The notes: a model not told the origin generated them from the sequence alone. A DNA stretch of 5,293 bases from Candidatus Pacearchaeota archaeon (GCA_023228245.1 JALOBN010000070.1:1-5293); one strand, 5' to 3'. Shown: positions 1 through 4,377, numbered from the stretch's first letter. Made by a program: numbers and translations.

Positions 1-23
1 CATTTGCCTTAGGAATCCCAGTT

Positions 24-317
24 ATGAGATGGCAACTCGATCCATTCAGCCGCCTGCTATCACATGCCGCAAAAGTTTTACTTGATGACAATTTGATGGA
101 TTACATGCCAAGGCCAGCAGACGGAGAACGTGAACTGGTCTCCTGTTGCTGCTTAACTCGCGGAATTGGGCCTGAGACCTGGCGAAACGTGCTTGCAGAA
201 TACCAGTTACAGCTCTTGCCAAGACATGAACCTGCTAAACCAATTGAGGAGATTGTTGGCATTGGCCGAAAGCGGGCAGAAATGATAAATCCTATGGTGA
301 GGATGGTATACAGATGA
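24..317 (+). CDS. Small protein with two helix-hairpin-helix-like motifs, possibly the C-terminal part of a longer gene
   Basis: The reading frame encodes 97 residues from the ATG at 24. Two segments fit the HhH pattern hxGhGxxxxxxxh: GIGPETW at residues 47-53 and VGIGRKRAEMI at 78-88. HhH motifs usually bind the DNA backbone non-specifically, and paired ones occur in DNA repair and processing proteins, so a DNA-binding role is inferred. No catalytic motif is seen. Three consecutive Cys (41-43) lie between a helical N-terminus and the first motif. The start is uncertain: the frame is open to the left edge (codons from base 3), so the gene may be 5' truncated. A weak AGGA-type site at 11-14, nine bases upstream, supports the chosen ATG. 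The stop overlaps the next start as ATGA, implying coupled translation. Confidence 0.6.
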   Translation: MRWQLDPFSRLLSHAAKVLLDDNLMDYMPRPADGERELVSCCCLTRGIGPETWRNVLAEYQLQLLPRHEPAKPIEEIVGIGRKRAEMINPMVRMVYR

Positions 318-571
318 AGCATGAAATCGATGATATCGCAGAGCGTGCCGCTGTGGTCACGCGAACCAGCGTCGCCGATGTGCGAAATTGTATATATTCA
401 CTGATTTTGGATACAACCGGGTTATCGGACGCATTCGAAAACGCGATGCCTGGATTGGAATCGCTCAATTCTGCAATCGAAGAGCAAAAGCGCAAGCAGA
501 AATCCATAGATCGCATAGCATGGCGGGCTGAAACCCAACAGCGATTTAATAAAGGCCGAAAATTTAAATGA
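314..571 (+). CDS. Hypothetical helical protein, 85 residues
   Basis: I do not recognise this protein. It begins at the ATG of an ATGA overlap with the previous stop, with a GAGG at 299-302, eleven bases upstream and so rather distant; coupling probably matters more. The sequence looks mostly helical: an acidic amphipathic start (residues 1-30), then a charged, Lys/Arg-rich tail with IEEQKRKQK around 55-61 and basic residues to the end (GRKFK). The basic tail would suit nucleic-acid contact, but this is only inference. It is the last gene before the promoter region of the HNH endonuclease. The overlap with its upstream neighbour is the main support that it is real. Confidence 0.6.
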   Translation: MKHEIDDIAERAAVVTRTSVADVRNCIYSLILDTTGLSDAFENAMPGLESLNSAIEEQKRKQKSIDRIAWRAETQQRFNKGRKFK

Positions 572-589
572 TAAGTCCGAGCGAACATC

Positions 590-596
590 TTAAATA
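590..596 (+). promoter_or_regulatory. Candidate archaeal TATA box (TTAAATA) upstream of the HNH gene
   Basis: TTAAATA lies in the 134-base gap between 571 and 706. Its centre (593) is 24 bases before the ATG at 617, a spacing expected between an archaeal TATA box and the transcription start. Purine-rich bases (GCGAACA) precede it, as a BRE could. No well-spaced bacterial -35/-10 pair was evident. An alternative AT-rich stretch, AATTTAAATGATAA (561-574), would start transcription earlier. Confidence 0.4.
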
Positions 597-616
597 GTAT
601 CGCAGCATATTGATAC
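597..616 (+). repeat. Inverted repeat GTATC-N10-GATAC beside the TATA box
   Basis: GTATC at 597-601 is the exact reverse complement of GATAC at 612-616. The pair begins directly after the TATA-like box and ends directly before the predicted transcription start. That is where a repressor would block archaeal RNA polymerase recruitment, so an operator is a reasonable guess. The arms are only 5 bp (6 with one G-T pair), so chance is possible. Confidence 0.3.
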
Positions 617-703
617 ATGGGGCTAGATAGGCCAATCGAAAAGCGGTTTTCTGAGACCGCCTGCCCTATTGGACTTTCTCAGAACACGATCAGAGGTGTT
701 TAG
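617..703 (+). CDS. Possible leaderless 28-residue leader peptide
   Basis: An ATG at 617 opens 28 codons ending in TAG at 701-703, two bases before the HNH start. There is no ribosome binding site. The ATG falls where transcription should begin from the TATA-like box at 590-596, so the message would be leaderless. The peptide runs from MGLDRPIEKRF to NTIRGV and resembles no family I know. The frame contains both arms of the pseudoknot-forming RNA and the HNH ribosome binding site, so a ribosome translating it would unfold the structure and end next to the HNH start. A regulatory uORF is therefore the more interesting reading, but a frame this short can occur by chance. Confidence 0.3.
   Translation: MGLDRPIEKRFSETACPIGLSQNTIRGV
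632..684 (+). promoter_or_regulatory. Structured leader RNA: H-type pseudoknot or alternative hairpins
   Basis: Three perfect pairings are visible. GCGGT (643-647) pairs with ACCGC (656-660) around an 8-base loop. The loop bases TTCTGAG (649-655) pair with CTCAGAA (678-684); counted without the first hairpin, this second pairing is 8 bp (649-656 with 677-684). CCAAT (632-636) pairs with ATTGG (668-672) and encloses the first hairpin. The first two make a classic H-type pseudoknot: stem 1 of 5 bp, loop 1 of one base, stem 2 of 7 bp, loop 3 of 17 bases. If not a pseudoknot, they are competing hairpins. It ends 7 bases before the HNH ribosome binding site, so control of HNH translation is inferred. 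Confidence 0.4.
692..698 (+). promoter_or_regulatory. Ribosome binding site AGAGGTG of the HNH gene
   Basis: AGAGGTG ends seven bases before the ATG at 706 and complements the 16S rRNA 3' end. The identical heptamer precedes the GIY-YIG gene (4476-4482). Confidence 0.6.
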
Positions 704-705
704 TT

Positions 706-1701
706 ATGGATTGGAAAGACCCAGAAGCGAAAAAAGCTTATCATAAAGCATATTATGAATCGCATAGATTAGAAATACTAAAACGAAGTTCAGAATATTA
801 TAATGAAAATGTAGAAAAAGTGCGAGAATATGATAAGAAATATCGCGCCGAACATAAGAAAGAATATCAGGAGAAAAACCAAAGGTACAAATCGGATCAT
901 AAAGAAGAACTGGCAAAAAAGAAAAAAGAATACTACGATATTCCAGAAAACCGGGAAGCAAGAAAGCAGTATTTACAAAAATATGTAATCGCGCGTGGCG
1001 ATGACTTGAAAGAAACTCATCGGGTACAATGCAAAGAACGGCGGATACGTTATCGATTACAACACCCGGAAAGTTTGAAAGGGAAGATGTTTGGTGACAG
1101 GAACCCTATGAAGAGACCCGACGTTCGCGCGAAAGTTTCAAAGGCTAATATGGGCAAGCGATGTGGCGAGAAAAGCTCTAATTGGAAGGGCGGAATTTCC
1201 TTTGAACCGTACTGCCCCAAATTCAATGCTGATCTGAAGAGGCGTATTAGAGCATTTTTTGACCATCGCTGTATTATTTGCGGAAAGACCACAGAAGAAA
1301 ATGGAAAACGTTTGAACTGTCATCACGTCGAGTACAACAAACAAGCGTGCTGCGACGGCAAACCAGTGCGGTTTTCCACCTTGTGTGAGAGATGTCACGG
1401 AAAAACAAACTTCGGGCGGGATGGTTGGGAAGCAATGCTTCATAGGATAATTGACGAAATTTATGATGGAAGAAGCTACTTTACGAAAGAAGAGTGGGAA
1501 AAATTGACGGAGAGCGAAGGGGATGCATTTCAAATGAAGTATATCGAATGGCTAGATAAAAAGATTGCCTTAACCGAAAAGGTTCTATCCAAAATGGAAG
1601 ATCAAAAGGACGATGAATATTATTCTTTGTATGATATGGTAGAGAGTATGCTGAAGGTCTATCGGACTTGTAAAAAGCAATACGAGGAGCTGCCTACATG
1701 A
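706..1701 (+). CDS. HNH homing-type endonuclease with NUMOD3-like and tandem-repeat regions
   Basis: This 331-residue protein is a probable DNA-nicking or cutting enzyme. Residues 11-85 hold five 15-residue charged repeats. Residues 130-151 (GDRNPMKRPDV ... ANMGKR) resemble the NUMOD3 DNA-binding module of homing endonucleases. NWKGGIS (159-165) leads into the treble-clef HNH fold: zinc ligands C189/C192 and C227/C230, catalytic-type HH at 206-207, and the CHGKTNFGRDGW stretch (230-241) typical of phage HNH enzymes. About 60 C-terminal residues (270-331) are helical and unassigned. The start has a good ribosome binding site at 692-698. Base use is very AT-rich: 781-840 is 25% GC by hand count, against 58% for 2821-2880, suggesting transfer. 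Unusually for an inserted selfish gene, its stop overlaps the next start (ATGA). The host target site is unknown. Confidence 0.88.
   Translation: MDWKDPEAKKAYHKAYYESHRLEILKRSSEYYNENVEKVREYDKKYRAEHKKEYQEKNQRYKSDHKEELAKKKKEYYDIPENREARKQYLQKYVIARGDDLKETHRVQCKERRIRYRLQHPESLKGKMFGDRNPMKRPDVRAKVSKANMGKRCGEKSSNWKGGISFEPYCPKFNADLKRRIRAFFDHRCIICGKTTEENGKRLNCHHVEYNKQACCDGKPVRFSTLCERCHGKTNFGRDGWEAMLHRIIDEIYDGRSYFTKEEWEKLTESEGDAFQMKYIEWLDKKIALTEKVLSKMEDQKDDEYYSLYDMVESMLKVYRTCKKQYEELPT
736..960 (+). repeat. Five tandem 45-bp (15-codon) repeats in the HNH gene
   Basis: Residues 11-85 divide exactly into five 15-residue units. Position 6 is always Tyr (Y16, Y31, Y46, Y61, Y76). Position 10 is H, N, H, H, P. 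Lys, Glu and Arg fill most other positions. The units are diverged at DNA level. A sixth, weaker unit may follow (86-100). Similar charged repeats precede the catalytic domain in many phage HNH enzymes. Confidence 0.65.
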
Positions 1702-2090
1702 AGAAGTCCGAGATGGCCGCCACAATCGAAGCCCTCATGCAGGAAAACCAGCGACTGGTCGACATGTTCAAGAAGGAAATCTACATCGAATCCATGAGTG
1801 CCGATCCAGAACATTACAATCTATGTCTGCGTGGCAAAGGCGCTATGCTGATCATTGGTCAGCTAATCGAGATATTCAGGTCGTCTGGTGGCAAGAACTT
1901 TCTCACAAACACATTACAACTGACCTTGCCAGACGGCAAAACGCGAGAGCTATTTGAGCTAACTATCCAGAAGGTAGATGGTGAGGATTCGCCAGCCATG
2001 AAAATAGAGCGGTTGGAGAAGGAAAACCAAGAGCTGAAGGAACAACTCATAAAATATCAGAGATCGGAGGTTATAGGAGATGACAGATAG
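1698..2090 (+). CDS. Hypothetical protein with a C-terminal coiled coil
   Basis: This 130-residue protein has no family I can name. The N-terminus (1-30) is an amphipathic helix rich in Met, Glu and Lys. Residues 35-95 look like a mixed alpha/beta core with strand-like segments (NTLQLTLPDG, ELFELTIQKV at 86-95). Residues 100-120 (MKIERLEKENQELKEQL) form a clear heptad coiled coil, so it probably oligomerises or binds a partner. The start is fixed by the ATGA overlap with the HNH stop and a GAGGAG site at 1684-1689, eight bases upstream. Its last 11 bases overlap the next gene. GC content rises again compared with the HNH gene, so it probably belonged to the operon before the HNH gene arrived. 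Confidence 0.7.
   Translation: MKKSEMAATIEALMQENQRLVDMFKKEIYIESMSADPEHYNLCLRGKGAMLIIGQLIEIFRSSGGKNFLTNTLQLTLPDGKTRELFELTIQKVDGEDSPAMKIERLEKENQELKEQLIKYQRSEVIGDDR
2066..2071 (+). promoter_or_regulatory. Ribosome binding site GGAGGT inside the upstream gene
   Basis: GGAGGT lies eight bases before the ATG at 2080 and within the coding end of the preceding gene. It fixes the start of the 81-residue protein despite the 11-base overlap. Confidence 0.65.
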
Positions 2091-2325
2091 ACAGATAGCA
2101 GCCGTATCATGTTCGTCTTCGGTTACAGATACGTTTCTGATGAGATTGCGCCGATTCGTGCCGAATCCTAGCATGGAAGAGATGTGTTTTGCCGCAACGT
2201 TGTCAGATAGCGGTTTTTTGGATTTCGGTATAATCGACATGATGAAATCTTATCGGAGACTGTTAGAATTCGCCAAAGGACGTGACAACGAAGAATGGTA
2301 TGCTGAATACAAGAGGCTGGAATGA
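2080..2325 (+). CDS. Hypothetical protein, 81 residues
   Basis: I do not recognise this product. The N-terminus is Ser/Thr-rich (VSCSSSVTDT, residues 9-18). It is followed by FLMRLRRFVPNPSMEEM and a C-terminal acidic, aromatic helix (RRLLEFAKGRDNEEWYAEYKRLE region, about 59-81). No membrane segment or metal motif is seen. The start is secured by a GGAGGT site and the tight overlap with the gene before. Its stop overlaps the deaminase start as ATGA, so it is probably co-translated with that enzyme. A role beside nucleotide metabolism would rest on position alone. Confidence 0.65.
   Translation: MTDRQIAAVSCSSSVTDTFLMRLRRFVPNPSMEEMCFAATLSDSGFLDFGIIDMMKSYRRLLEFAKGRDNEEWYAEYKRLE
2082..2097 (+). 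repeat. Direct 8-bp duplication GACAGATA x2 at a gene overlap
   Basis: Two perfect adjacent copies of GACAGATA lie across the stop of the 130-residue gene and the first codons of the 81-residue gene. Gain or loss of one copy would shift the downstream frame. It may be a small slippage product. Confidence 0.5.
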
Positions 2326-2825
2326 TAGATAAACCAATATCCATAGAATTCACATGGGTCGGAGCCACCATGCTATACCCCGGCCAACGGCAAGCACCTT
2401 GGGAATATTACCTCAATCTGGCTCAGATGGTCGCTACGAGGTCGCAGTGCCTTTCTAGGCGGGTAGGTGCTGTCCTGGTCAAAGATGGTAGGATCATCGC
2501 CACCGGATACAATGGCACCCCGTCCGGAATGCGTGAATGCAAGACATGTGATAGGCTCGAATCCGGCAAGGATTTGATCGATTGCCATGCCATTCATGCA
2601 GAAGAAAACGCTTTGATGCAATGCGCGTTGTATGGCCCGAGCACCATTGGAGCAGAGCTTTTTTGTACCCTGCAGCCCTGCTATCATTGTGCGAAGCTGA
2701 TTATTCAAGCAAAAATCAAGGAAGTGTCCTACATAGATTCGTACCCTGATAACAGGGGCTTGTTTTTGCTGGAAGGAGCGAAGATACCTACATTCCGGAT
2801 GGATAGGCAGGGGGAAAAGCGATGA
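2322..2825 (+). CDS. Deoxycytidylate (dCMP) deaminase
   Basis: This 167-residue enzyme should convert dCMP to dUMP in the cytoplasm, feeding thymidylate synthesis. The zinc-dependent cytidine/dCMP deaminase signature is complete: HAEEN (H92 zinc ligand, E94 catalytic acid-base) and PCYHC (P119, C120, C123). Substrate-pocket features include TGYNGTPSG (61-69) and the C88-HAIHAEEN block. CKTCDR (73-78) may add a second metal or structural Cys pair, as in ComEB-like dCMP deaminases. Family homology begins near PWEYYLNLAQ (26-35). The start at 2322 forms ATGA with the previous stop and has AGAGG at 2312-2316. An ATG at 2370 with GGAG at 2361-2364 is a plausible shorter alternative. Viruses often carry this enzyme to raise dTTP supply or support modified bases. 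Confidence 0.93.
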   Translation: MIDKPISIEFTWVGATMLYPGQRQAPWEYYLNLAQMVATRSQCLSRRVGAVLVKDGRIIATGYNGTPSGMRECKTCDRLESGKDLIDCHAIHAEENALMQCALYGPSTIGAELFCTLQPCYHCAKLIIQAKIKEVSYIDSYPDNRGLFLLEGAKIPTFRMDRQGEKR

Positions 2826-2953
2826 CAGATGGCCCCCTTCGCATATATCGCCCTTGGCCGCCAATCCATGTCGAGATGCCTAGGCATCCAAGGATCTGGC
2901 GGGAAGATCGCAGGATAACGCGGGCCAAATATGGCAAGGAGTCAAAGGCATGA
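2822..2953 (+). CDS. Small hypothetical basic protein, 43 residues
   Basis: This short frame is real by position: it starts in an ATGA overlap with the deaminase stop and ends in another ATGA overlap with the next start. G-rich GGGGGA at 2810-2815, six bases upstream, can serve as ribosome binding site. The product is Pro/Arg-rich and aromatic: PWPP at residues 11-14, several Arg and His, and a charged tail (RAKYGKESKA). No domain is recognised. Gaps are filled exactly from 2822 to 2953, which argues for coding rather than spacer. Local GC is high (58% over 2821-2880 by hand count). Confidence 0.55.
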   Translation: MTDGPLRIYRPWPPIHVEMPRHPRIWREDRRITRAKYGKESKA

Positions 2954-3129
2954 TAGGTGACCAAATCCTCTGCATCCTGCGAACATTCGGCCCGCTGCCA
3001 TCCAGCGCATTCGTTGCATGTCACATGAAGCGGGATACTGTCCGAAATAACCTATCCAGGATGAAGCGACGTGACGAGGTCCGCTGCATACCTGGATATC
3101 AGAAACGTAACCTATGGGAGGCAATATGA
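2950..3129 (+). CDS. Small winged-helix DNA-binding protein, 59 residues
   Basis: The product reads as a compact winged helix. Helix 1 is QILCILRTFG (5-14). Helix 2 is PSSAFVACH (17-25). The recognition helix is KRDTVRNNLSRMKRRDEV (27-44). The wing is CIPGYQKRNLWEA (46-58). A sequence-specific regulator or DNA-binding adaptor is likely; the target is unknown. AAGGAG at 2936-2941, eight bases upstream, and ATGA overlaps at both ends strongly support translation. At 59 residues it is little more than the domain itself. Confidence 0.72.
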   Translation: MIGDQILCILRTFGPLPSSAFVACHMKRDTVRNNLSRMKRRDEVRCIPGYQKRNLWEAI

Positions 3130-3386
3130 AATTGGCCGAAGGTTATTGTGATGAGCCGCCCGTCGGTGAATTCACCTCAACACCCAAAAGATCCCATTCC
3201 AACCGAATCAAGGTCAAGCCATTGGGTCATATTCCGGGTGGGTCGCCGCCTGTTCCGCGTAGCGATTATGCCGCTATAGTGCTCCTGAGTGACCTGTTCG
3301 ATTGGACTAACCATGACATAGGCAGCCTGTGGGGCATTAGGCCGGTTAGTGTGAGGACAATAATTCGGAGGTGGAAATGTCAATAA
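3126..3386 (+). CDS. Helix-turn-helix protein, 86 residues
   Basis: The N-terminal half (1-45) is Pro-, Gly- and Ser-rich and probably flexible. The C-terminal half (47-84) looks like a helix-turn-helix: YAAIVLLSDLF is the first helix, HDIGSLWG (63-70) the second, and VSVRTIIRRW (74-83) the recognition helix. It may bind DNA as a regulator or as an adaptor to a DNA enzyme. I chose the ATG at 3126, which overlaps the previous stop as ATGA and follows GGGAGG (3116-3121) by four bases; an in-frame ATG at 3114 has no such site. The last 10 bases overlap the next gene, with that gene's GGAGGTG site inside this one. Confidence 0.7.
   Translation: MKLAEGYCDEPPVGEFTSTPKRSHSNRIKVKPLGHIPGGSPPVPRSDYAAIVLLSDLFDWTNHDIGSLWGIRPVSVRTIIRRWKCQ
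3367..3373 (+). promoter_or_regulatory. Ribosome binding site GGAGGTG revealing a 50-residue gene
   Basis: GGAGGTG lies just before the ATG at 3377, inside the upstream gene. Its strong match to the anti-Shine-Dalgarno sequence is the main evidence that the small basic protein is translated. Confidence 0.65.
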
Positions 3387-3529
3387 GATCCAAAAAGCTG
3401 ACCACTTTAGCTAAACGGATTATCGCATCATGGCCGTGTCTGGAAGGCAAAGCACTCAACCCGAGAGGCAAGCAGACCAGCAGAAAACGTAAGCCTGCTA
3501 AATGCTATCTGAGGAGGGAATCTGCGTGA
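3377..3529 (+). CDS. Small, very basic hypothetical protein, 50 residues
   Basis: The product is strongly positively charged, with MSIRSKKLTTLAKRII at the start and RGKQTSRKRKPAK in the second half (30-42). It has two Cys (20, 44) and few acidic residues. Nucleic-acid binding is a fair inference from charge alone; no family is recognised. The GGAGGTG site, the 10-base overlap with the gene before and a GTGA overlap with the gene after all argue for a real gene. It is too short for typical ORF cut-offs. Confidence 0.6.
   Translation: MSIRSKKLTTLAKRIIASWPCLEGKALNPRGKQTSRKRKPAKCYLRRESA
3511..3518 (+). promoter_or_regulatory. Ribosome binding site GAGGAGGG that selects a GTG start
   Basis: GAGGAGGG ends seven bases before the GTG at 3526. 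The upstream in-frame ATG (3502) lacks such a site. The GTG also overlaps the preceding stop as GTGA, so it is the likely start. Confidence 0.65.
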
Positions 3530-3837
3530 GGGATATTGATAAGTTATTTTTGACATTTCTGGCATTTTGCGCGGTGCTGCTCTGGATGGGCAGTGTATTG
3601 GATCGAGACGAGGCCATACCACAATTTACCGGCAATGAAAGCTACTTTGCCGCAATGGAAGAGCAACGACGGCAAGAAATGAAGATATGGCTTGCGCCGA
3701 ATGAAACCGGCAACTACACAATCACCGTGCCAAACGATACAAATGTCAGCATATGGAAAGGGGATAAGATGGTTTGCTATATTCCGAGAGGTGCAAAGAA
3801 ACCTTTATTTTTTCATTGGACAGGAACTTGGTGCTGA
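3526..3837 (+). CDS. Membrane-anchored, N-glycosylation sequon-rich protein
   Basis: This 103-residue protein starts at GTG 3526, chosen by GAGGAGGG and the GTGA overlap. Residues 7-25 (LFLTFLAFCAVLLWMGSVL) form one membrane segment or uncleaved signal anchor; the Cys there does not fit a lipobox. The remaining ~78 residues should face outside. All five Asn residues lie in N-X-S/T sequons: NES (37), NET (59), NYT (63), NDT (70) and NVS (73), four of them within 17 residues. Archaea glycosylate such sites through AglB, so an exposed, glycosylated ectodomain is inferred. The C-terminal part has aromatic and beta-like segments (TVPNDTNVSIW, KKPLFFHW) and a terminal Cys. It could be a virus or element surface protein or an exclusion factor. 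It closes the overlapping operon, with tandem stops TGA TAG. Confidence 0.7.
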   Translation: MRDIDKLFLTFLAFCAVLLWMGSVLDRDEAIPQFTGNESYFAAMEEQRRQEMKIWLAPNETGNYTITVPNDTNVSIWKGDKMVCYIPRGAKKPLFFHWTGTWC

Positions 3838-3848
3838 TAGATATCTAT
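3837..3848 (+). promoter_or_regulatory. 12-bp perfect palindrome at the TATA box, candidate operator
   Basis: ATAGATATCTAT is perfectly self-complementary and overlaps the 5' end of the TATA-like box and the BRE position. A dimeric repressor bound here would exclude TBP/TFB. The small helix-turn-helix proteins nearby are candidate ligands, by inference only. Confidence 0.4.
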
Positions 3849-3853
3849 AAATA
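3846..3853 (+). promoter_or_regulatory. Archaeal-type TATA box (TATAAATA) of a leaderless gene
   Basis: TATAAATA is centred about 26 bases before the GTG at 3876, which has no Shine-Dalgarno sequence. That is the expected geometry for an archaeal leaderless transcript starting on the start codon. A weak bacterial alternative (TTGGAC at 3816-3821, TAGATA at 3838-3843, 16-base spacer) is possible. Confidence 0.5.
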
Positions 3854-3875
3854 GAATGAGATACTATACAAGCAC

Positions 3876-4328
3876 GTGCACAAAAATAGCAGGTTTTCCG
3901 GGCGGTTTGCGCATGAGGGCAGATCTGCTAACGTTGGACGATTTTATGATACTCAGGTGGAACCGATCTTTGAAACCACCGAAGGCAAGATGCCACTAAG
4001 CGAGTTTAGGGAGCGGTTTAATAATAGTGATTCTAAAACACAATTCTCGATGGCTAAAATAAAACAAGACGGATCACTATTCTCGCGAAAATCGTGTGTA
4101 TGTGGTGGACATATCACAATTCAATCAGATGATAAGGCGGTATGTGATCGCTGCAAAACGGTTTTTAATGATGGTGGGAATATCGAAGGCCTTCTGATCG
4201 TCACTAGGCATTATTCGGACGGCAGACCCGACGAAGTTGTGATGCCGAAAATAAAACCGCCACCGAAAGAAAAAACGTGGTTGCCTAACACCTTCTGGAA
4301 GGCAACCAAAAACGGACACCCCGGATAA
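3876..4328 (+). CDS. Zinc-ribbon protein of unknown function, GTG start, leaderless
   Basis: The 150-residue product has a basic N-terminus (HKNSRFSGRF) and a central four-Cys zinc ribbon: CVCGG at 74-78 (C74, C76) and CDRC at 90-93 (C90, C93). Pro- and Lys-rich residues (PKIKPPPKEK, 124-133) lead to a C-terminal WLPNTFWKATKNGHPG stretch. Zinc ribbons of this kind bind nucleic acid or proteins; the first pair spacing (CxC) is less usual than CxxC. No catalytic motif is recognised. The GTG start is supported by the TATA-like box at the right distance and the absence of any ribosome binding site. It stands alone between two promoter regions rather than joining the overlapping operon. Confidence 0.68.
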   Translation: MHKNSRFSGRFAHEGRSANVGRFYDTQVEPIFETTEGKMPLSEFRERFNNSDSKTQFSMAKIKQDGSLFSRKSCVCGGHITIQSDDKAVCDRCKTVFNDGGNIEGLLIVTRHYSDGRPDEVVMPKIKPPPKEKTWLPNTFWKATKNGHPG

Positions 4329-4335
4329 CCAGGTG

Positions 4336-4347
4336 GCCTGAACAGGC
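4336..4347 (+). repeat. 12-bp inverted repeat GCCTG-AA-CAGGC
   Basis: This near-continuous palindrome lies 8 bases after the stop of the zinc-ribbon gene. It could form a short RNA hairpin (4-bp stem, GAAC loop) or bind protein upstream of the next promoter. It is not followed by a T-run, so it is not a convincing terminator. Confidence 0.35.
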
Positions 4348-4368
4348 ACATGGGCAATGCCATCGACA

Positions 4369-4377
4369 TATATTTAA
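4369..4377 (+). promoter_or_regulatory. Candidate TATA box (TATATTTAA) of the GIY-YIG gene
   Basis: This is the most AT-rich TATA-like element in the 160-base gap before the GIY-YIG start. It predicts transcription near 4398 and a leader of about 90 bases. The leader can pair CTTGGA (4433-4438) with TCCAAG (4460-4465), and AGGGA (4417-4421) with TCCCT (4440-4444). No gene is seen in the gap; its only frames are 6-10 codons long. Confidence 0.4.

Noticed and set aside
568..597. 9-codon frame starting in an ATGA overlap after the 85-residue gene
   Set aside because: It could be a remnant of a gene cut by the HNH insertion, but it has no ribosome site and is too short to support.
704..961. 85-codon minus-strand frame with hydrophobic stretches
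   Set aside because: It is the reverse complement of Lys/Glu/Tyr-rich repeat codons, which give Phe, Leu and Ile-rich text; no ribosome site supports it.
1138..1533. 131-codon open frame on the minus strand
   Set aside because: It is antisense to the HNH catalytic domain with its conserved Cys and His residues, so it is a chance frame.
2552..2570. tRNA T-arm-like sequence (GGCTCGAATCC)
   Set aside because: No matching acceptor, D or anticodon arms surround it, and it encodes conserved deaminase residues.
2821..2830. 10-base repeat GATGACAGAT shared by the gene starts at 2080 and 2822
   Set aside because: It consists of a start codon plus Thr-Asp codons; the flanks differ, so it is likely coincidence.
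2373..2864. 163-codon open frame on the minus strand
   Set aside because: It lies opposite the dCMP deaminase, whose catalytic motifs are complete on the + strand, and has no motif of its own.
3803..3813. T-rich run as an archaeal terminator
   Set aside because: It lies inside the coding end of the membrane protein (Phe codons) before its stop, so termination there would truncate the gene's message.
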